Of a stretch of 39,996 nt of DNA, positions 1-8,556 are shown in pieces; within the stretch, counting starts at the first letter, position 1; each line of letters begins with the position of its first letter. A program made the position numbers and the translations under genes. The notes beneath the pieces were generated by a model. That model did no database searches. It was not told the DNA's origin and worked only from the letters and a program-made list of their open reading frames with translations. Source of the DNA: CAZFHP01 sp964519365 (GTDB lineage Bacteria > Babelota > Babeliae > Babelales > RVW-14); NCBI GenBank assembly GCA_964519365.1, contig CAZFHP010000009.1:1-39996 (forward strand). The letters run 5' to 3'.

Positions 1-398
1 ATTGCAATTAAATTTCTACGTGACAAAGCAGCTTCATCAATCAAATCTTTTTTAAATTCTTCAGTATCAAGAATCTCTTCATCTTCATCCAAAAGCGAGC
101 TCAAAAGCTCTTTCTCTTTTTCTGGATCCCCAATTTTCTTGATTTCTTGAAGGGCATGAAGTTGTTGCCCAAGAAAATCAATATCACCCTGCATTTCGTC
201 AACCATGCTTTGCGAGTGACCTGACAACAAATCGTGAGTTTTTTCTATCTCTTTTTTCTCATCTCCCGAAACATGATCTAATTTTTCTTCAAAAAAGCTC
301 AAAAGATCTGAGAAAATCTTGGAACTTTCTTCTTTGGCTTCTTTTTGCTTATCAAGTAAAAATGCGGTTTGTTCCAATAACGCTTCTAATCGCAACAC
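1..398 (-). CDS. Partial coiled-coil-like acidic protein (C-terminus beyond the window)
   Basis: An open frame runs from a GTG at 398 leftward out of the window, about 132 codons. The GTG is preceded by GAAAGG with a 6-base gap, which supports this start; a TTG directly after it is an alternative. The product starts MLRLEALLEQTAFL and is rich in Glu, Lys, Asp and Leu, with long stretches that look helical or coiled-coil. No signal peptide or membrane segment is visible in the part present. I do not recognise the family. It is divergent from the TPR gene at 640. Confidence 0.7.
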   Translation of the reverse strand, partial: MLRLEALLEQTAFLLDKQKEAKEESSKIFSDLLSFFEEKLDHVSGDEKKEIEKTHDLLSGHSQSMVDEMQGDIDFLGQQLHALQEIKKIGDPEKEKELLSSLLDEDEEILDTEEFKKDLIDEAALSRRNLIA

Positions 399-639
399 AC
401 AATTCCTTTCAGGCTAAAATTGATACAATCGTTAATATCTACACAATTTATCTAGTATAAAACAGATTAAAACATATGAGAACAACCTACAGAAAAAAAG
501 CAATAAGCTCAAGCTCAAGCCTTTTAAGCCCAATGTCATGGGAAAAAGCATTTTTTCGTCATAATTGCTTAATTATTCTGTTTAGTATAAACTTCACGCT
601 TGGAGTAAATTCTGAATACTGGAAACATAAAGGGTTATT

Positions 640-1515
640 ATGGATACACCGGATAAAAACAATAAAAACACGCAAGAAAAAGAAAACAAACAAATCCCAT
701 TTATTCTTAAGATGCTCCATACGCCGCCATTAAAGAAGCAAACTATTGACGATTATGAAAATTTCCCCAAAATCCAAACGGTTTTCGAATATGCTCAAAA
801 ATGTCTGGACAATGGCCGGTTTAAAGCTGCAATAAAAAGTTTTCAAGATGTCATAAAAACAAACCCTTGCGCTGCCGCATACAACAATCTTGCTCTCGCA
901 TATATGTTTCAAAGCCAAAAAGAAAAGGCGCACGATACGTTTCAAAAAGCACATGATCTTTATCCCAACGCACCTTTGTGCACGTATAATTTTGCCACTT
1001 ACTTTTACTATCAAAACAAGCTTGATAAGGCTATTTCGCTTTTTACGTCAATTCTTAAACAAGAAGAATCTTCGCTTGATAGCACAGGAAAAGAAGAAAT
1101 AGACGTCATAAAAAAACCGACGCTCAATAACTTGAGCTGCGCCCTATTTTATCAGTCTCAAGACAAACCAGAAACACTCAAAAAAGCAGCCGAGTATTTA
1201 GAGCAAGCGCACGATCCAGAAAAAATATACCCGTTAATTCTTGTTAACCTGGCAAATATCTATGCCAAGCAAGAAAAATATGACGATGCAATAAAGTTCT
1301 ATAAGCAAGCCCTTGATGAAGATCCCCTTATTGCTGACGCATATAACGGCCTTGGATTCGCTTATTGCAATACAAACAATCCAGATAAGGGCATTAAAAT
1401 GTTCAAACGAGCTCTTTACGTTGACAAGAACTGCCAAGCGGCTTTGCACAACCTTAAAATGCTTCATTACGCAATGTCACAAGCTCAATCACAAGAAACT
1501 CCAGCACAAAAATAA
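640..1515 (+). CDS. TPR-repeat protein
   Basis: A 291-residue protein with tetratricopeptide repeats, helical hairpins that usually mediate protein-protein contacts. The first block is at about residues 45-150 (for example NNLALAYMFQSQKEKAHDTF), and the second at about 195-280 (for example VNLANIYAKQEKYDDAIKFY followed by AYNGLGFAYCNTNNPDKGIK). There is no signal peptide, so it is probably cytosolic. The first 40 residues are polar and Lys-rich. The ATG follows AAAGGG with a 5-base gap. The specific partner or pathway cannot be read from the sequence. TPR proteins are common in intracellular bacteria, so an effector or an assembly role are both open. Confidence 0.85.
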   Translation: MDTPDKNNKNTQEKENKQIPFILKMLHTPPLKKQTIDDYENFPKIQTVFEYAQKCLDNGRFKAAIKSFQDVIKTNPCAAAYNNLALAYMFQSQKEKAHDTFQKAHDLYPNAPLCTYNFATYFYYQNKLDKAISLFTSILKQEESSLDSTGKEEIDVIKKPTLNNLSCALFYQSQDKPETLKKAAEYLEQAHDPEKIYPLILVNLANIYAKQEKYDDAIKFYKQALDEDPLIADAYNGLGFAYCNTNNPDKGIKMFKRALYVDKNCQAALHNLKMLHYAMSQAQSQETPAQK

Positions 1516-1552
1516 AAATATTAATTTTATTCTTTACTTTTTGTTTTTATCT

Positions 1553-1580
1553 TTGATAAAATTATATTTGTAAATAACTA
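1553..1580 (+). promoter_or_regulatory. Candidate sigma70-type promoter of the glycine-zipper lipoprotein
   Basis: TTGATA at 1553-1558 and TAACTA at 1575-1580 are 16 bases apart, upstream of the ATG at 1618. The -35 is good and the -10 fair. The downstream ribosome site GAAGGGGG with a 5-base gap is strong. Confidence 0.4.
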
Positions 1581-1617
1581 TCATTATGCACTTGGCTTAT
1601 AAGAGAAGGGGGATAAC

Positions 1618-1848
1618 ATGAAATCTTTACGTATTGCATTATCGCTTGGTCTGATTTGTAGCACATTGCTATTTACCAGTTGCTCAAAAGAAGAAAAAAC
1701 CGTCGGAGGAGCACTCATTGGTGCAGGAACAGGAGCTGTTATTGGATCCGCAGCTGGAGGCACCGGAGGTGCTGTCGCTGGTGGAGCCATTGGAGCAGTC
1801 GCTGGTGGTCTTATTGGGAACAGCCTTGGTGATGACAAAGACAAATAA
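1618..1848 (+). CDS. Small glycine-zipper lipoprotein
   Basis: A 76-residue protein with a short positive N-terminus, a hydrophobic stretch and a lipobox ending in Cys22 (LLFTSC), so it should be exported and lipid-anchored. Residues 30-70 are a run of Gly and Ala with GxxxG spacing (GGALIGAGTGAVIGSAAGG), the pattern of glycine-zipper proteins that pack in or against membranes, as in the SlyB/Rick_17kDa and OmpA-linked families. It ends in a short acidic/basic tail. It is a single-gene unit with its own promoter and a hairpin 41 bases after the stop. Its role is probably envelope structure or stress; this is inferred from fold type only. Confidence 0.85.
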   Translation: MKSLRIALSLGLICSTLLFTSCSKEEKTVGGALIGAGTGAVIGSAAGGTGGAVAGGAIGAVAGGLIGNSLGDDKDK

Positions 1849-1889
1849 AAATCACCCAGATATACACCTGATATACATTAGATACATTA

Positions 1890-1921
1890 GGGGCGATCGA
1901 TTTTGCAAAATAGATCGCCCC
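1890..1921 (+). terminator. Hairpin after the glycine-zipper lipoprotein gene
   Basis: A perfect 9-base stem (GGGGCGATC at 1890-1898 with GATCGCCCC at 1913-1921) is extended inside by TTTT/AAAA pairing around GC. It lies between the lipoprotein stop and the next promoter, which fits a transcription stop. No run of T follows, so it is not a textbook Rho-independent terminator. Confidence 0.55.
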
Positions 1922-1924
1922 TCC

Positions 1925-1953
1925 TTGCATTAAAAACGCTTGTCCCGTATACT
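1925..1953 (+). promoter_or_regulatory. Probable sigma70 promoter of sufC-ruvX
   Basis: TTGCAT at 1925-1930 and TATACT at 1948-1953 have the ideal 17-base gap. The expected start is near 1960, giving a leader of about 68 bases to the sufC ATG. It follows the 1890 hairpin directly, so sufC-ruvX appears to be its own unit. Confidence 0.55.
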
Positions 1954-2027
1954 TTTTTATACTCTCGTATTTATATTTATCTAATTTTATTTTACGCATA
2001 AATTTTTAAAAATTACACAAAAAGCAT

Positions 2028-2792
2028 ATGAAACCCACGTTAACTCTTAATAACCTTGCGATCTCTGTCGAAAACAAACAAGTACTTAACGATATCAATC
2101 TTATCGTAAACACAAGTACTGTTCATGCTATTATGGGGCCAAACGGCTCAGGGAAAAGCTCTTTAGCTCTGACGCTTATGGGGCACCCCCGTTATGATAT
2201 TACTGCAGGAACCATATCGTTTTGTGACACACAGATACATACGCTCTCTCCTGACAAACGGGCAAAATTAGGCATGTTCTTAGTCATGCAAAACCCCTAT
2301 GAAATAGAAGGCGTACGCTATAAAGACTTCTTGCGACAAGCGTATAATATCTTATACGACGGTACCGACAAGCAATTACGTATTAGAGACTTTAACACTA
2401 TGCTCGCAAAAAAACTTGAGATACTTGATATAAAAAAAGATTTTATTGAACGTTCGCTTAACGTTGGGTTTTCAGGAGGCGAAAAGAAACGGGCCGAAAT
2501 GCTTCAACTCATGGTACTGCAACCCAAGCTCGCCATTTTAGACGAAATTGACTCAGGATTAGACATAGACGCGCTTAAAATCGTTTGTCATGGGTTAGCT
2601 CACACTCGCAAAGAAAATCCTGATATGGCAATTATCTTGATCACACATTATCAAAGAATATTAAATTATATCACACCTGATTTTGTTCATGTTCTTCAAG
2701 AGGGCGCCCTGATAAAGTCAGGAGGAATGGAAATAGTTGAAGCACTTGAAAAAGATGGGTATGGGGTCCCAAAAAACAGGAAAATTTCATGA
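2028..2792 (+). CDS. sufC: SufC-type ABC ATPase (Fe-S cluster assembly)
   Basis: A 254-residue soluble ABC ATPase with Walker A GPNGSGKSS (about residue 36), signature SGGEKKRAEML (about 150) and Walker B LDEIDSGLDIDALK (about 170). The D-S-G-L-D-I-D-A-L string is characteristic of SufC, which drives the SufBCD scaffold for iron-sulfur cluster assembly in the cytosol. The length is normal for the family. No clear ribosome site precedes the ATG. sufB and sufD are not in this window; the next gene, ruvX, overlaps by 4 bases (ATGA) and is presumably co-translated. The sufC call is strong; absence of partners nearby means the complex depends on genes elsewhere. Confidence 0.9.
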   Translation: MKPTLTLNNLAISVENKQVLNDINLIVNTSTVHAIMGPNGSGKSSLALTLMGHPRYDITAGTISFCDTQIHTLSPDKRAKLGMFLVMQNPYEIEGVRYKDFLRQAYNILYDGTDKQLRIRDFNTMLAKKLEILDIKKDFIERSLNVGFSGGEKKRAEMLQLMVLQPKLAILDEIDSGLDIDALKIVCHGLAHTRKENPDMAIILITHYQRILNYITPDFVHVLQEGALIKSGGMEIVEALEKDGYGVPKNRKIS

Positions 2793-3238
2793 AGATACTC
2801 GCATTAGATCTTGGTGACAAATGGGTTGGCTCAGCAATAGCAGACCCCCTAGGAATCACATGTCGCCCATTAAAAACAGTTACTCTCGACGAACTCGAAA
2901 ACTTTCTACAAAAAATTCTCGTTCAAGAAGAAATATCAACGGTTGTCGTTGGTTACCCTAAAACTCTTTCTTCTGGAGGCGAAAGCGAGCAAACAAAAAA
3001 AATTCGCGAGCTCAAAGAAGAGCTCGAACAAAAATTTGCCCAGATAACAATCTCAGGCTTAAAAACACCTGTTACCTGGATTTTATGGGACGAACGCCTG
3101 AGTAGCAAACGAGCAGAAACACTTAAACGTGAAAGTAAGGGCTCGCATCAAGACAAAAAGCTCAAAAGCCATTCTATTGCTGCAGCATTTATTTTACAAA
3201 GCTATCTTGATTACAAAGCATTCCATAAAAATTCGTAA
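2789..3238 (+). CDS. ruvX: RuvX/YqgF-family Holliday junction resolvase-like nuclease
   Basis: A 149-residue RNase H-fold protein of normal YqgF length. The first strand LALDLGDKWVGSAIADP holds the first catalytic Asp; VVVGYPKTLSSGGESEQ is the family loop; DERLSSKRAE carries the conserved acidic pair. The C-terminal helix reads SHSIAAAFILQSYLD, where the family normally has an Asp at the His position (D-x-x-A-A-x-x-I-L). YqgF proteins act in 16S rRNA 5' processing and possibly on recombination junctions. The gene overlaps sufC by 4 bases. Confidence 0.88.
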   Translation: MKILALDLGDKWVGSAIADPLGITCRPLKTVTLDELENFLQKILVQEEISTVVVGYPKTLSSGGESEQTKKIRELKEELEQKFAQITISGLKTPVTWILWDERLSSKRAETLKRESKGSHQDKKLKSHSIAAAFILQSYLDYKAFHKNS

Positions 3239-3259
3239 GCACTTATGGAGACACTGTTC

Positions 3260-4030
3260 GTGAAAAAAACTTGGCATTTACTTTTTTCTCTTCTTTTCTT
3301 AAGCGTATCTTTTAAGCCCTTACAAGCGATGCTCCAAAAAACAGACGATAAACAATTTGTTACTGCGACAATTACTACTCTCAAAAAACAAATTGTTGAT
3401 ACAACCTTCATTTGTCTCTTAACTAATTTTGATGGCCTAGAACCTGAAGATTATTTTGAATGCCTTCTTGCAACAGAACAAAATAAAAATGATAACGATG
3501 GATTTCACAAACAAATTCATGATCATCATCCAAAATATTACAAACAATTTTATACGTCATTAACGCCCATTCTTTGTCTTTTTCTTGCCTATGAAAGACT
3601 TATAAAAAATCTTTCGCAACAAAAAACAAAAAAAATCCAGCAACTTACCAAAATTGCATATGACGTTAATTACATTCTTGGAACTTTATTCGCGCCTCCG
3701 GTGGGCCTAGAATCTGAATATAGCATGACAGAACAAGAATCAGACCTCATAACAGATCTCACAAACAAATCTCGCAATAATCCCAATTTTTTCTGGACAC
3801 TTAGCCCTAAACGCTCTCTATTACTATGTAATACACTTCTTTCTGTTAGCGCCCGAATATTACTATTCTTTTCAAAAGAAATGCGTTTTATGGTCACCCA
3901 ATTAACACATGCAAAATTTCATGACTATGAAAATATCTGCACATTCTTTTGCTCATGCATATTAGTCAACCATGATAATTATTTTCTGACAAGACTTCTC
4001 AATAAATACAGTGACGTTTATTTATCGTGA
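3260..4030 (+). CDS. Exported protein of unknown function
   Basis: I chose the GTG at 3260 because GGAG lies 9 bases upstream and the product then starts with a clean Sec signal peptide (VKKTWHLLFSLLFLSVSF, cleavage near LQA). An ATG at 3245 in the same frame is possible but has no ribosome site. The mature part is about 230 residues, mostly helical in appearance, with no motif I recognise. It follows ruvX closely (21 bases) and may be read through from it. It is convergent with the MEMO-AMMECR1 gene, with only 21 bases between stops. Confidence 0.7.
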   Translation: MKKTWHLLFSLLFLSVSFKPLQAMLQKTDDKQFVTATITTLKKQIVDTTFICLLTNFDGLEPEDYFECLLATEQNKNDNDGFHKQIHDHHPKYYKQFYTSLTPILCLFLAYERLIKNLSQQKTKKIQQLTKIAYDVNYILGTLFAPPVGLESEYSMTEQESDLITDLTNKSRNNPNFFWTLSPKRSLLLCNTLLSVSARILLFFSKEMRFMVTQLTHAKFHDYENICTFFCSCILVNHDNYFLTRLLNKYSDVYLS

Positions 4031-4046
4031 GCTTGATGATTCAAGC
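4031..4046. terminator. Short hairpin between convergent genes
   Basis: GCTTGA and TCAAGC pair around a 4-base loop in the 21-base gap between two convergent stops. A 6-base stem without a T run is weak, but the position fits a two-way stop. Confidence 0.25.
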
Positions 4047-4051
4047 CCATA

Positions 4052-5725
4052 TCATTCGTGAATCTCAAACCCTTCAAACACCTGCATCTTACAATCTTTC
4101 TTCCAGCCATTCATGCCCAAGCCAGCCTTTAAGCTCAAGTGCTGTAACGTTTTCTCCAAATCCCACCCCATAGATTTTGGTACCTGTGGTAAGAAAACAG
4201 CAGACTGTGTAAGCGTTCCATCTTTGGCAAACTTATTCAAAATAATCCCGTGTTTGCCCAATACTATTTCATGAAGTGTTTCAATTGGACGAGGGGGTGT
4301 AAGAATAGAAATATCAACAACAGTATCTGCCAACTCTTTTTGAGTAAGTGGCGAAAATCTTGTATCTTTAAATGCTGCTGATTTGCTCATATCAAATATT
4401 GTTTGATACAAAGGCCTATATGATGATATTTGTCCTATACACCCACGCAAAGCCCCATTTTTCTTGTTAAGCGTTACAAAGGCCCCTGGCGCTTTTTGTA
4501 AGCCGGGCGTAATAACAGGCCATAGCAAATGATCTTCTACTTTCTCAGGCCCCTTTTTAAACTCATTAGCAATCGTTCGACGAGCAAACGATAATAACGA
4601 TCGCTTTTCATAGCCCGTTAATTGATTTTCTTTTTCAAGCGTATTTAATTTTTGTTCCGTAAATACGATACCTGCATAGCTCACGCTCCCCTGAGTTTCG
4701 TTATCAAGGATATCGCTAAATAGCTTATTCACACAAAGATCCCCCTGCTTGCAAGCCCTGCCTATATGTGCAGACGTATAATAACATGACACACGTGACT
4801 CAAGATCACCTAATACCCCCTTTTCTAAGAGTCGCAATAAAATCTTTATTGGATTTTGGCCACAAATAGTCGTTCCTGTATCGCGTAAAACCCGATCAAA
4901 ATCACGTATAGATTGCTTGCAAATCGCTTCAATAGAAAGCGAGTCAACAAATCTAATTTGATCCATGATATTCGTTTTAAAAACATCATAATCAAAGTTC
5001 TTGCCATAGTGCATAAAGTCTGAACTAACAACAATAAGCGTATCGTCATCAATGATTTTTTCTAAACGTTCACAGATTTTATCAATCGTCTCAAGATCTT
5101 TAAGATGCCCAACAACAAGGGGAGTAATCTTAAATTCTTCTATCGACTTTTGCAAAAATGGCAGCTGTACTTCAATTGCATGCTCTTTTGCATGCGCTTG
5201 ACCAGACTCTTTAAATAACGAACTCTTTGATAACGTATATAATGCATCATGATCGGTCTCGATTTCTCCAAAGACTGTTTTGTACACAGTATAATCTGGC
5301 AAAGCTATATTATGTAAAAACATGGTATGACTTGGAGATAAGATAACCACATGCTTAATTTTCTTGTTTTTAAGATATTCAGAGTTAAGATTTTTTGTCG
5401 CTAAAATTGTTTGATATGCACTAGCAGAACATAAGCCTGAATAAAAGTGCCCAGCATGAGGAACAACAAGCGCCTTAACACGACTCGCATCGGCTTCAAC
5501 ATAAAAATGCTCTTGTGCATGCGTAAAATCATCATGAATTCTATAACTAAGTTTCGTTGGCAATTGACTATACCAAGCATCAGAAAGATGTGCTTGATGC
5601 ACATTTTTTGGAATTTCGGTTTTTTGTACGGGCCCAGAATCTTTTGATTTTGTACATGCTGCACAAAGAAAAATGATACTAAAACACAGTAAAAAATAAT
5701 TTTTATTTCGAATGCTTACGTTCAC
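4052..5725 (-). CDS. Lipoprotein with MEMO (AmmeMemoRadiSam B) and AMMECR1 (A) domains fused
   Basis: About 557 residues from a GTG at 5725, which has AAAGG 6 bases upstream; the same frame is open to 5797, but that extension lacks a signal. The N-terminus has a lipobox (IIFLCAAC), so the protein is predicted to be exported and lipid-anchored. Residues about 60-350 match MEMO, a dioxygenase-like fold, with its metal-site motifs all present: VPHAGHFYSG, LSPSHTMF, SSDFMHYG and TICGQNPI. Residues about 370-550 match AMMECR1 (NGALRGCIGQI, FKDTRFSPLT, DISILTPP). In many bacteria these two families and a radical SAM protein occur together (AmmeMemoRadiSam system); the chemistry is unsettled. No radical SAM gene lies nearby. 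The lipoprotein signal is odd for these cytosolic families. Confidence 0.85.
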   Translation of the reverse strand: MNVSIRNKNYFLLCFSIIFLCAACTKSKDSGPVQKTEIPKNVHQAHLSDAWYSQLPTKLSYRIHDDFTHAQEHFYVEADASRVKALVVPHAGHFYSGLCSASAYQTILATKNLNSEYLKNKKIKHVVILSPSHTMFLHNIALPDYTVYKTVFGEIETDHDALYTLSKSSLFKESGQAHAKEHAIEVQLPFLQKSIEEFKITPLVVGHLKDLETIDKICERLEKIIDDDTLIVVSSDFMHYGKNFDYDVFKTNIMDQIRFVDSLSIEAICKQSIRDFDRVLRDTGTTICGQNPIKILLRLLEKGVLGDLESRVSCYYTSAHIGRACKQGDLCVNKLFSDILDNETQGSVSYAGIVFTEQKLNTLEKENQLTGYEKRSLLSFARRTIANEFKKGPEKVEDHLLWPVITPGLQKAPGAFVTLNKKNGALRGCIGQISSYRPLYQTIFDMSKSAAFKDTRFSPLTQKELADTVVDISILTPPRPIETLHEIVLGKHGIILNKFAKDGTLTQSAVFLPQVPKSMGWDLEKTLQHLSLKAGLGMNGWKKDCKMQVFEGFEIHE

Positions 5726-5964
5726 GATCTCCCTTTCTCTTAAAGATATTTTGTATACCCAAGCATAATTATTTACGCCCACTCTCGTTACGACCACTTA
5801 TTCCAACTACTTATTACGAATACTTATGCTCTTTAATACTTTAACATCGAATTTGTTGTTTCGCCACACTAAAATATTTCTTTTATTTTAATCATTGACC
5901 ATTTGGCTATTTTTTATTTAAACTTATACATGATACGCATTAATACTAAAACAGGGGGGAGATT

Positions 5965-8187
5965 ATGAGAAATCATACAAAAAAATTCTTGGGGATCATA
6001 CGCTATACAATACTTACGGCTATACTTATAAGCACAGCACTTAAAGCAACAAACAAACAGAACACACTTGTTCTTTTTGATACAGGACGTAACGAACAAA
6101 TATTATATCAAGCAGCCATTCAAGCTGCAGACAATAACGGCTTTAACGTCACATATTTTTCTCTCAATAACATTATGGACGAACAAAATCTCAATAAAAA
6201 ATTTGCTCACACAGATACTATCTTTTTCATTTTTGATAGCAGCTTTTTAAAAAATATACTTTTGAGTAAATTTAAAAGAAATATTACACGCTCACCGTTC
6301 GTTACAAAAGTACTTTCGTTTATTCGATCATTTAGCCAAAAGCCAAATAAACTTATAGGCTTTATATTCCCACCGTTTTCAATTAAACGACCAACAAACA
6401 TCGTCGAAGACTTAAGTCCTATTTTTAAGTCGCTCAAACAAAAAAATAAGTCCCGCAAACGCACTCAGAAGCTCGCAAAAAAACACGCAAAAAGCTTTAC
6501 TCTATTTTCTCGCATGGCTAATAATTTTTTCTCAAAACCTATTATTTCACGACCACGTGCGTATCACACAACACTCAATCCCCCTCGCTTAGGAACACGT
6601 TTTTATTCGCCAGAAATTTATAAAATTCTGGAAAACAAACAAGCAACAATAAAACTTCTGCCAGAACAACATGCTCACACAACACAAAAATATCACCATG
6701 CCATACAACAAACGTTTCCTTATGGGCTTTACTGGTTTAATGATCACCACAAAAATCATGTGTTTATAAGCAGCACAACTATTTTTTCATCAGGAATCGA
6801 AGAAAATTTTAATTTTGTACCAATCAGTGTTAAAAAAAGGCAAAATATATACAGTGCTATTGATCAAGTAATACACGAGCTCAAAAAAATAACACGTAAG
6901 TCTCATACAAAAAAACACAACAATAAGCTCTTTGCTGCAAACAAAACAAGTATAGACACAAGTATAGACCCAAGCCCATCTATTGGGTTACCAATAAAAG
7001 CTGCGCCAAACCCATTACAAAAAACTGCCTGGATGGAAATTACTGCGTTTGCACCCCCAAAAAAATTAAGCAAAAGAAAAACTAAAGCGCAACACAAAGC
7101 ACGTCAAGACAAGCTTGTCGACTATATTTTAGAAGCCAAGCTCGATGCCCTCTGGATAACATTTAACCCTCAAAGCTATTATAGCCCTATTGCACGAGAG
7201 AAGAAAAAAGAACAAACGTTTTTAAAAAGTATTTCATGCTTTACCAAAAAATTAAAAAAAGCAGCAAAACGAAAAAAACAAGCAATTCCAAAAATACTTG
7301 TTGGCTTTGAAATTACGAATAATATTTATAGCCCAAACAAGCCAAAAGATTGTGCTATCGATATGTACGGCTTAGCATATCGTGATCTACCGGCTCCCCT
7401 GAGTAAAACTTTTTGGCATAACGAAATCAAAAAACCACTTGCCCGTTTTGTAAAAAAATGGAGCGATCCTAAAATTTCCCATGGCATACCACTGTCAGGC
7501 GTTGTTATAGACCTAGAAATGTACTGCCGAAAAACACGCGGCGACTTTTCCCATATCATGGGCTTTGACCCTGCAACAATCAAAAAATTTACACAAAAAA
7601 AACTTACCTGCACGCCAACAGAAAAGCTTCAAAAACTTCTTACAAAAAACTATATGGCCACAAAAAACATTCATGATTTTACGCAACAACTTATGGATAA
7701 AAACCTTGCAGGTACTTATTTTATGTTTTTGGAACAAGAGGCTATAAAATTGGGGCAAACGTTACGAACATGCTTTACAGAACATATACCCAATAGTCTT
7801 ATCGTCTGTTATGCGCCAACTATTTATACCAACTGGTTCTATAAGGGGCTATACAAAGGGCTTCAAACAAAAGATAAGCCGTTATACTTGTTTACATTTA
7901 ACACTGAATTTAATGCATACCAAAACTGGTTCGAACAGAATAATATTCACGCATATCACTCAAGTGTCTTATTACTCTCAAAAGTACAACGAGCATATGA
8001 CTTTACATGGGTAAACCACATTCTTAAATATCATAATGGCATATGGCTTAATAGATTCTCGCGTCTAATCGAAGATTATGAACCAACAAGCTGGATAAAT
8101 ATCGAACAGACACCTATATCGCATAAACAAAAGACAAAATTCATGAAGCACATCAAAAAGACGTCACAAAAGAACACAGGTCTCTAG
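5965..8187 (+). CDS. Large exported protein, possible TIM-barrel hydrolase-like region
   Basis: A 740-residue protein with an N-terminal hydrophobic signal (about residues 9-28, YTILTAILISTALKA). The ATG follows GGGGGAG by 5 bases, a very strong site. The N-terminal half is basic and Lys-rich. From about residue 352 there is an alternation that resembles a TIM-barrel glycosidase: WMEITAFAPP, LDALWITFNPQ, KILVGFEITN, GVVIDLEMYC, LIVCYAPTIY, LYLFTFNTEF. The acidic residues in GVVIDLEMY and VGFEIT could be catalytic. I cannot assign a family; the hydrolase idea is an inference from strand-like blocks. The last 24 bases overlap the end of the ankyrin gene on the other strand. Confidence 0.75.
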   Translation: MRNHTKKFLGIIRYTILTAILISTALKATNKQNTLVLFDTGRNEQILYQAAIQAADNNGFNVTYFSLNNIMDEQNLNKKFAHTDTIFFIFDSSFLKNILLSKFKRNITRSPFVTKVLSFIRSFSQKPNKLIGFIFPPFSIKRPTNIVEDLSPIFKSLKQKNKSRKRTQKLAKKHAKSFTLFSRMANNFFSKPIISRPRAYHTTLNPPRLGTRFYSPEIYKILENKQATIKLLPEQHAHTTQKYHHAIQQTFPYGLYWFNDHHKNHVFISSTTIFSSGIEENFNFVPISVKKRQNIYSAIDQVIHELKKITRKSHTKKHNNKLFAANKTSIDTSIDPSPSIGLPIKAAPNPLQKTAWMEITAFAPPKKLSKRKTKAQHKARQDKLVDYILEAKLDALWITFNPQSYYSPIAREKKKEQTFLKSISCFTKKLKKAAKRKKQAIPKILVGFEITNNIYSPNKPKDCAIDMYGLAYRDLPAPLSKTFWHNEIKKPLARFVKKWSDPKISHGIPLSGVVIDLEMYCRKTRGDFSHIMGFDPATIKKFTQKKLTCTPTEKLQKLLTKNYMATKNIHDFTQQLMDKNLAGTYFMFLEQEAIKLGQTLRTCFTEHIPNSLIVCYAPTIYTNWFYKGLYKGLQTKDKPLYLFTFNTEFNAYQNWFEQNNIHAYHSSVLLLSKVQRAYDFTWVNHILKYHNGIWLNRFSRLIEDYEPTSWINIEQTPISHKQKTKFMKHIKKTSQKNTGL

Positions 8188-8556
8188 CCCGCCAAAATCA
8201 GCAGCACCCCCAAGCCCTTCTTCTACTTGCTTGTAATCAGCTTCTATTGGCCCGATAATCCAAACAAGTAGTCGTACGTGGTTCTGGCTCTTACATACGC
8301 GAGCACCATAAGCGTAAAGCATTTTCATGATTACTTTATTTCTAGACTCAACAGCCAAATCCAACGCCGTATCACCATTCCCATCTTGAGCATCTATATC
8401 GATATTATTCTTTTCTCGCTCGCGTAAAATATTTAAAACAAGATCATCTCGTCCCTCTAGAACAGCTTTATGCAACGCTGTCTGCTCACACATAAGTTCT
8501 GGAAAATAAAAAACAAAAAAGCTAACCCCCACACACAAAAAAAGTATTTTTTTCAA
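8164..8556 (-). CDS. Small exported ankyrin-repeat protein
   Basis: About 130 residues. I start it at a TTG (8556) that overlaps the TGA stop of the upstream gene (TTGA), because this gives a clean signal peptide (KKILFLCVGVSFFVFYFPEL). A longer frame reaches 8628 but adds no sensible N-terminus. Two ankyrin repeats follow: EQTALHKAVLEGRDDLVLNI and NGDTALDLAVESRNKVIMKM, then LYAYGARV. Exported ankyrin proteins in intracellular bacteria often bind host proteins; that role is inferred here. It sits in a two-gene unit with 8553-8981, and its 3' end overlaps the convergent 740-residue gene by 24 bases. Confidence 0.72.
   Translation of the reverse strand: MKKILFLCVGVSFFVFYFPELMCEQTALHKAVLEGRDDLVLNILREREKNNIDIDAQDGNGDTALDLAVESRNKVIMKMLYAYGARVCKSQNHVRLLVWIIGPIEADYKQVEEGLGGAADFGGLETCVLL

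Noticed and set aside
476..733. 85-codon forward ORF before the TPR gene
   Set aside because: No ribosome site, no protein-like pattern, and its end overlaps the TPR gene in another frame.
1584..1844. 86-codon leftward Pro/Ala-rich ORF
   Set aside because: Complement of the glycine-zipper codons; no ribosome site or start context.
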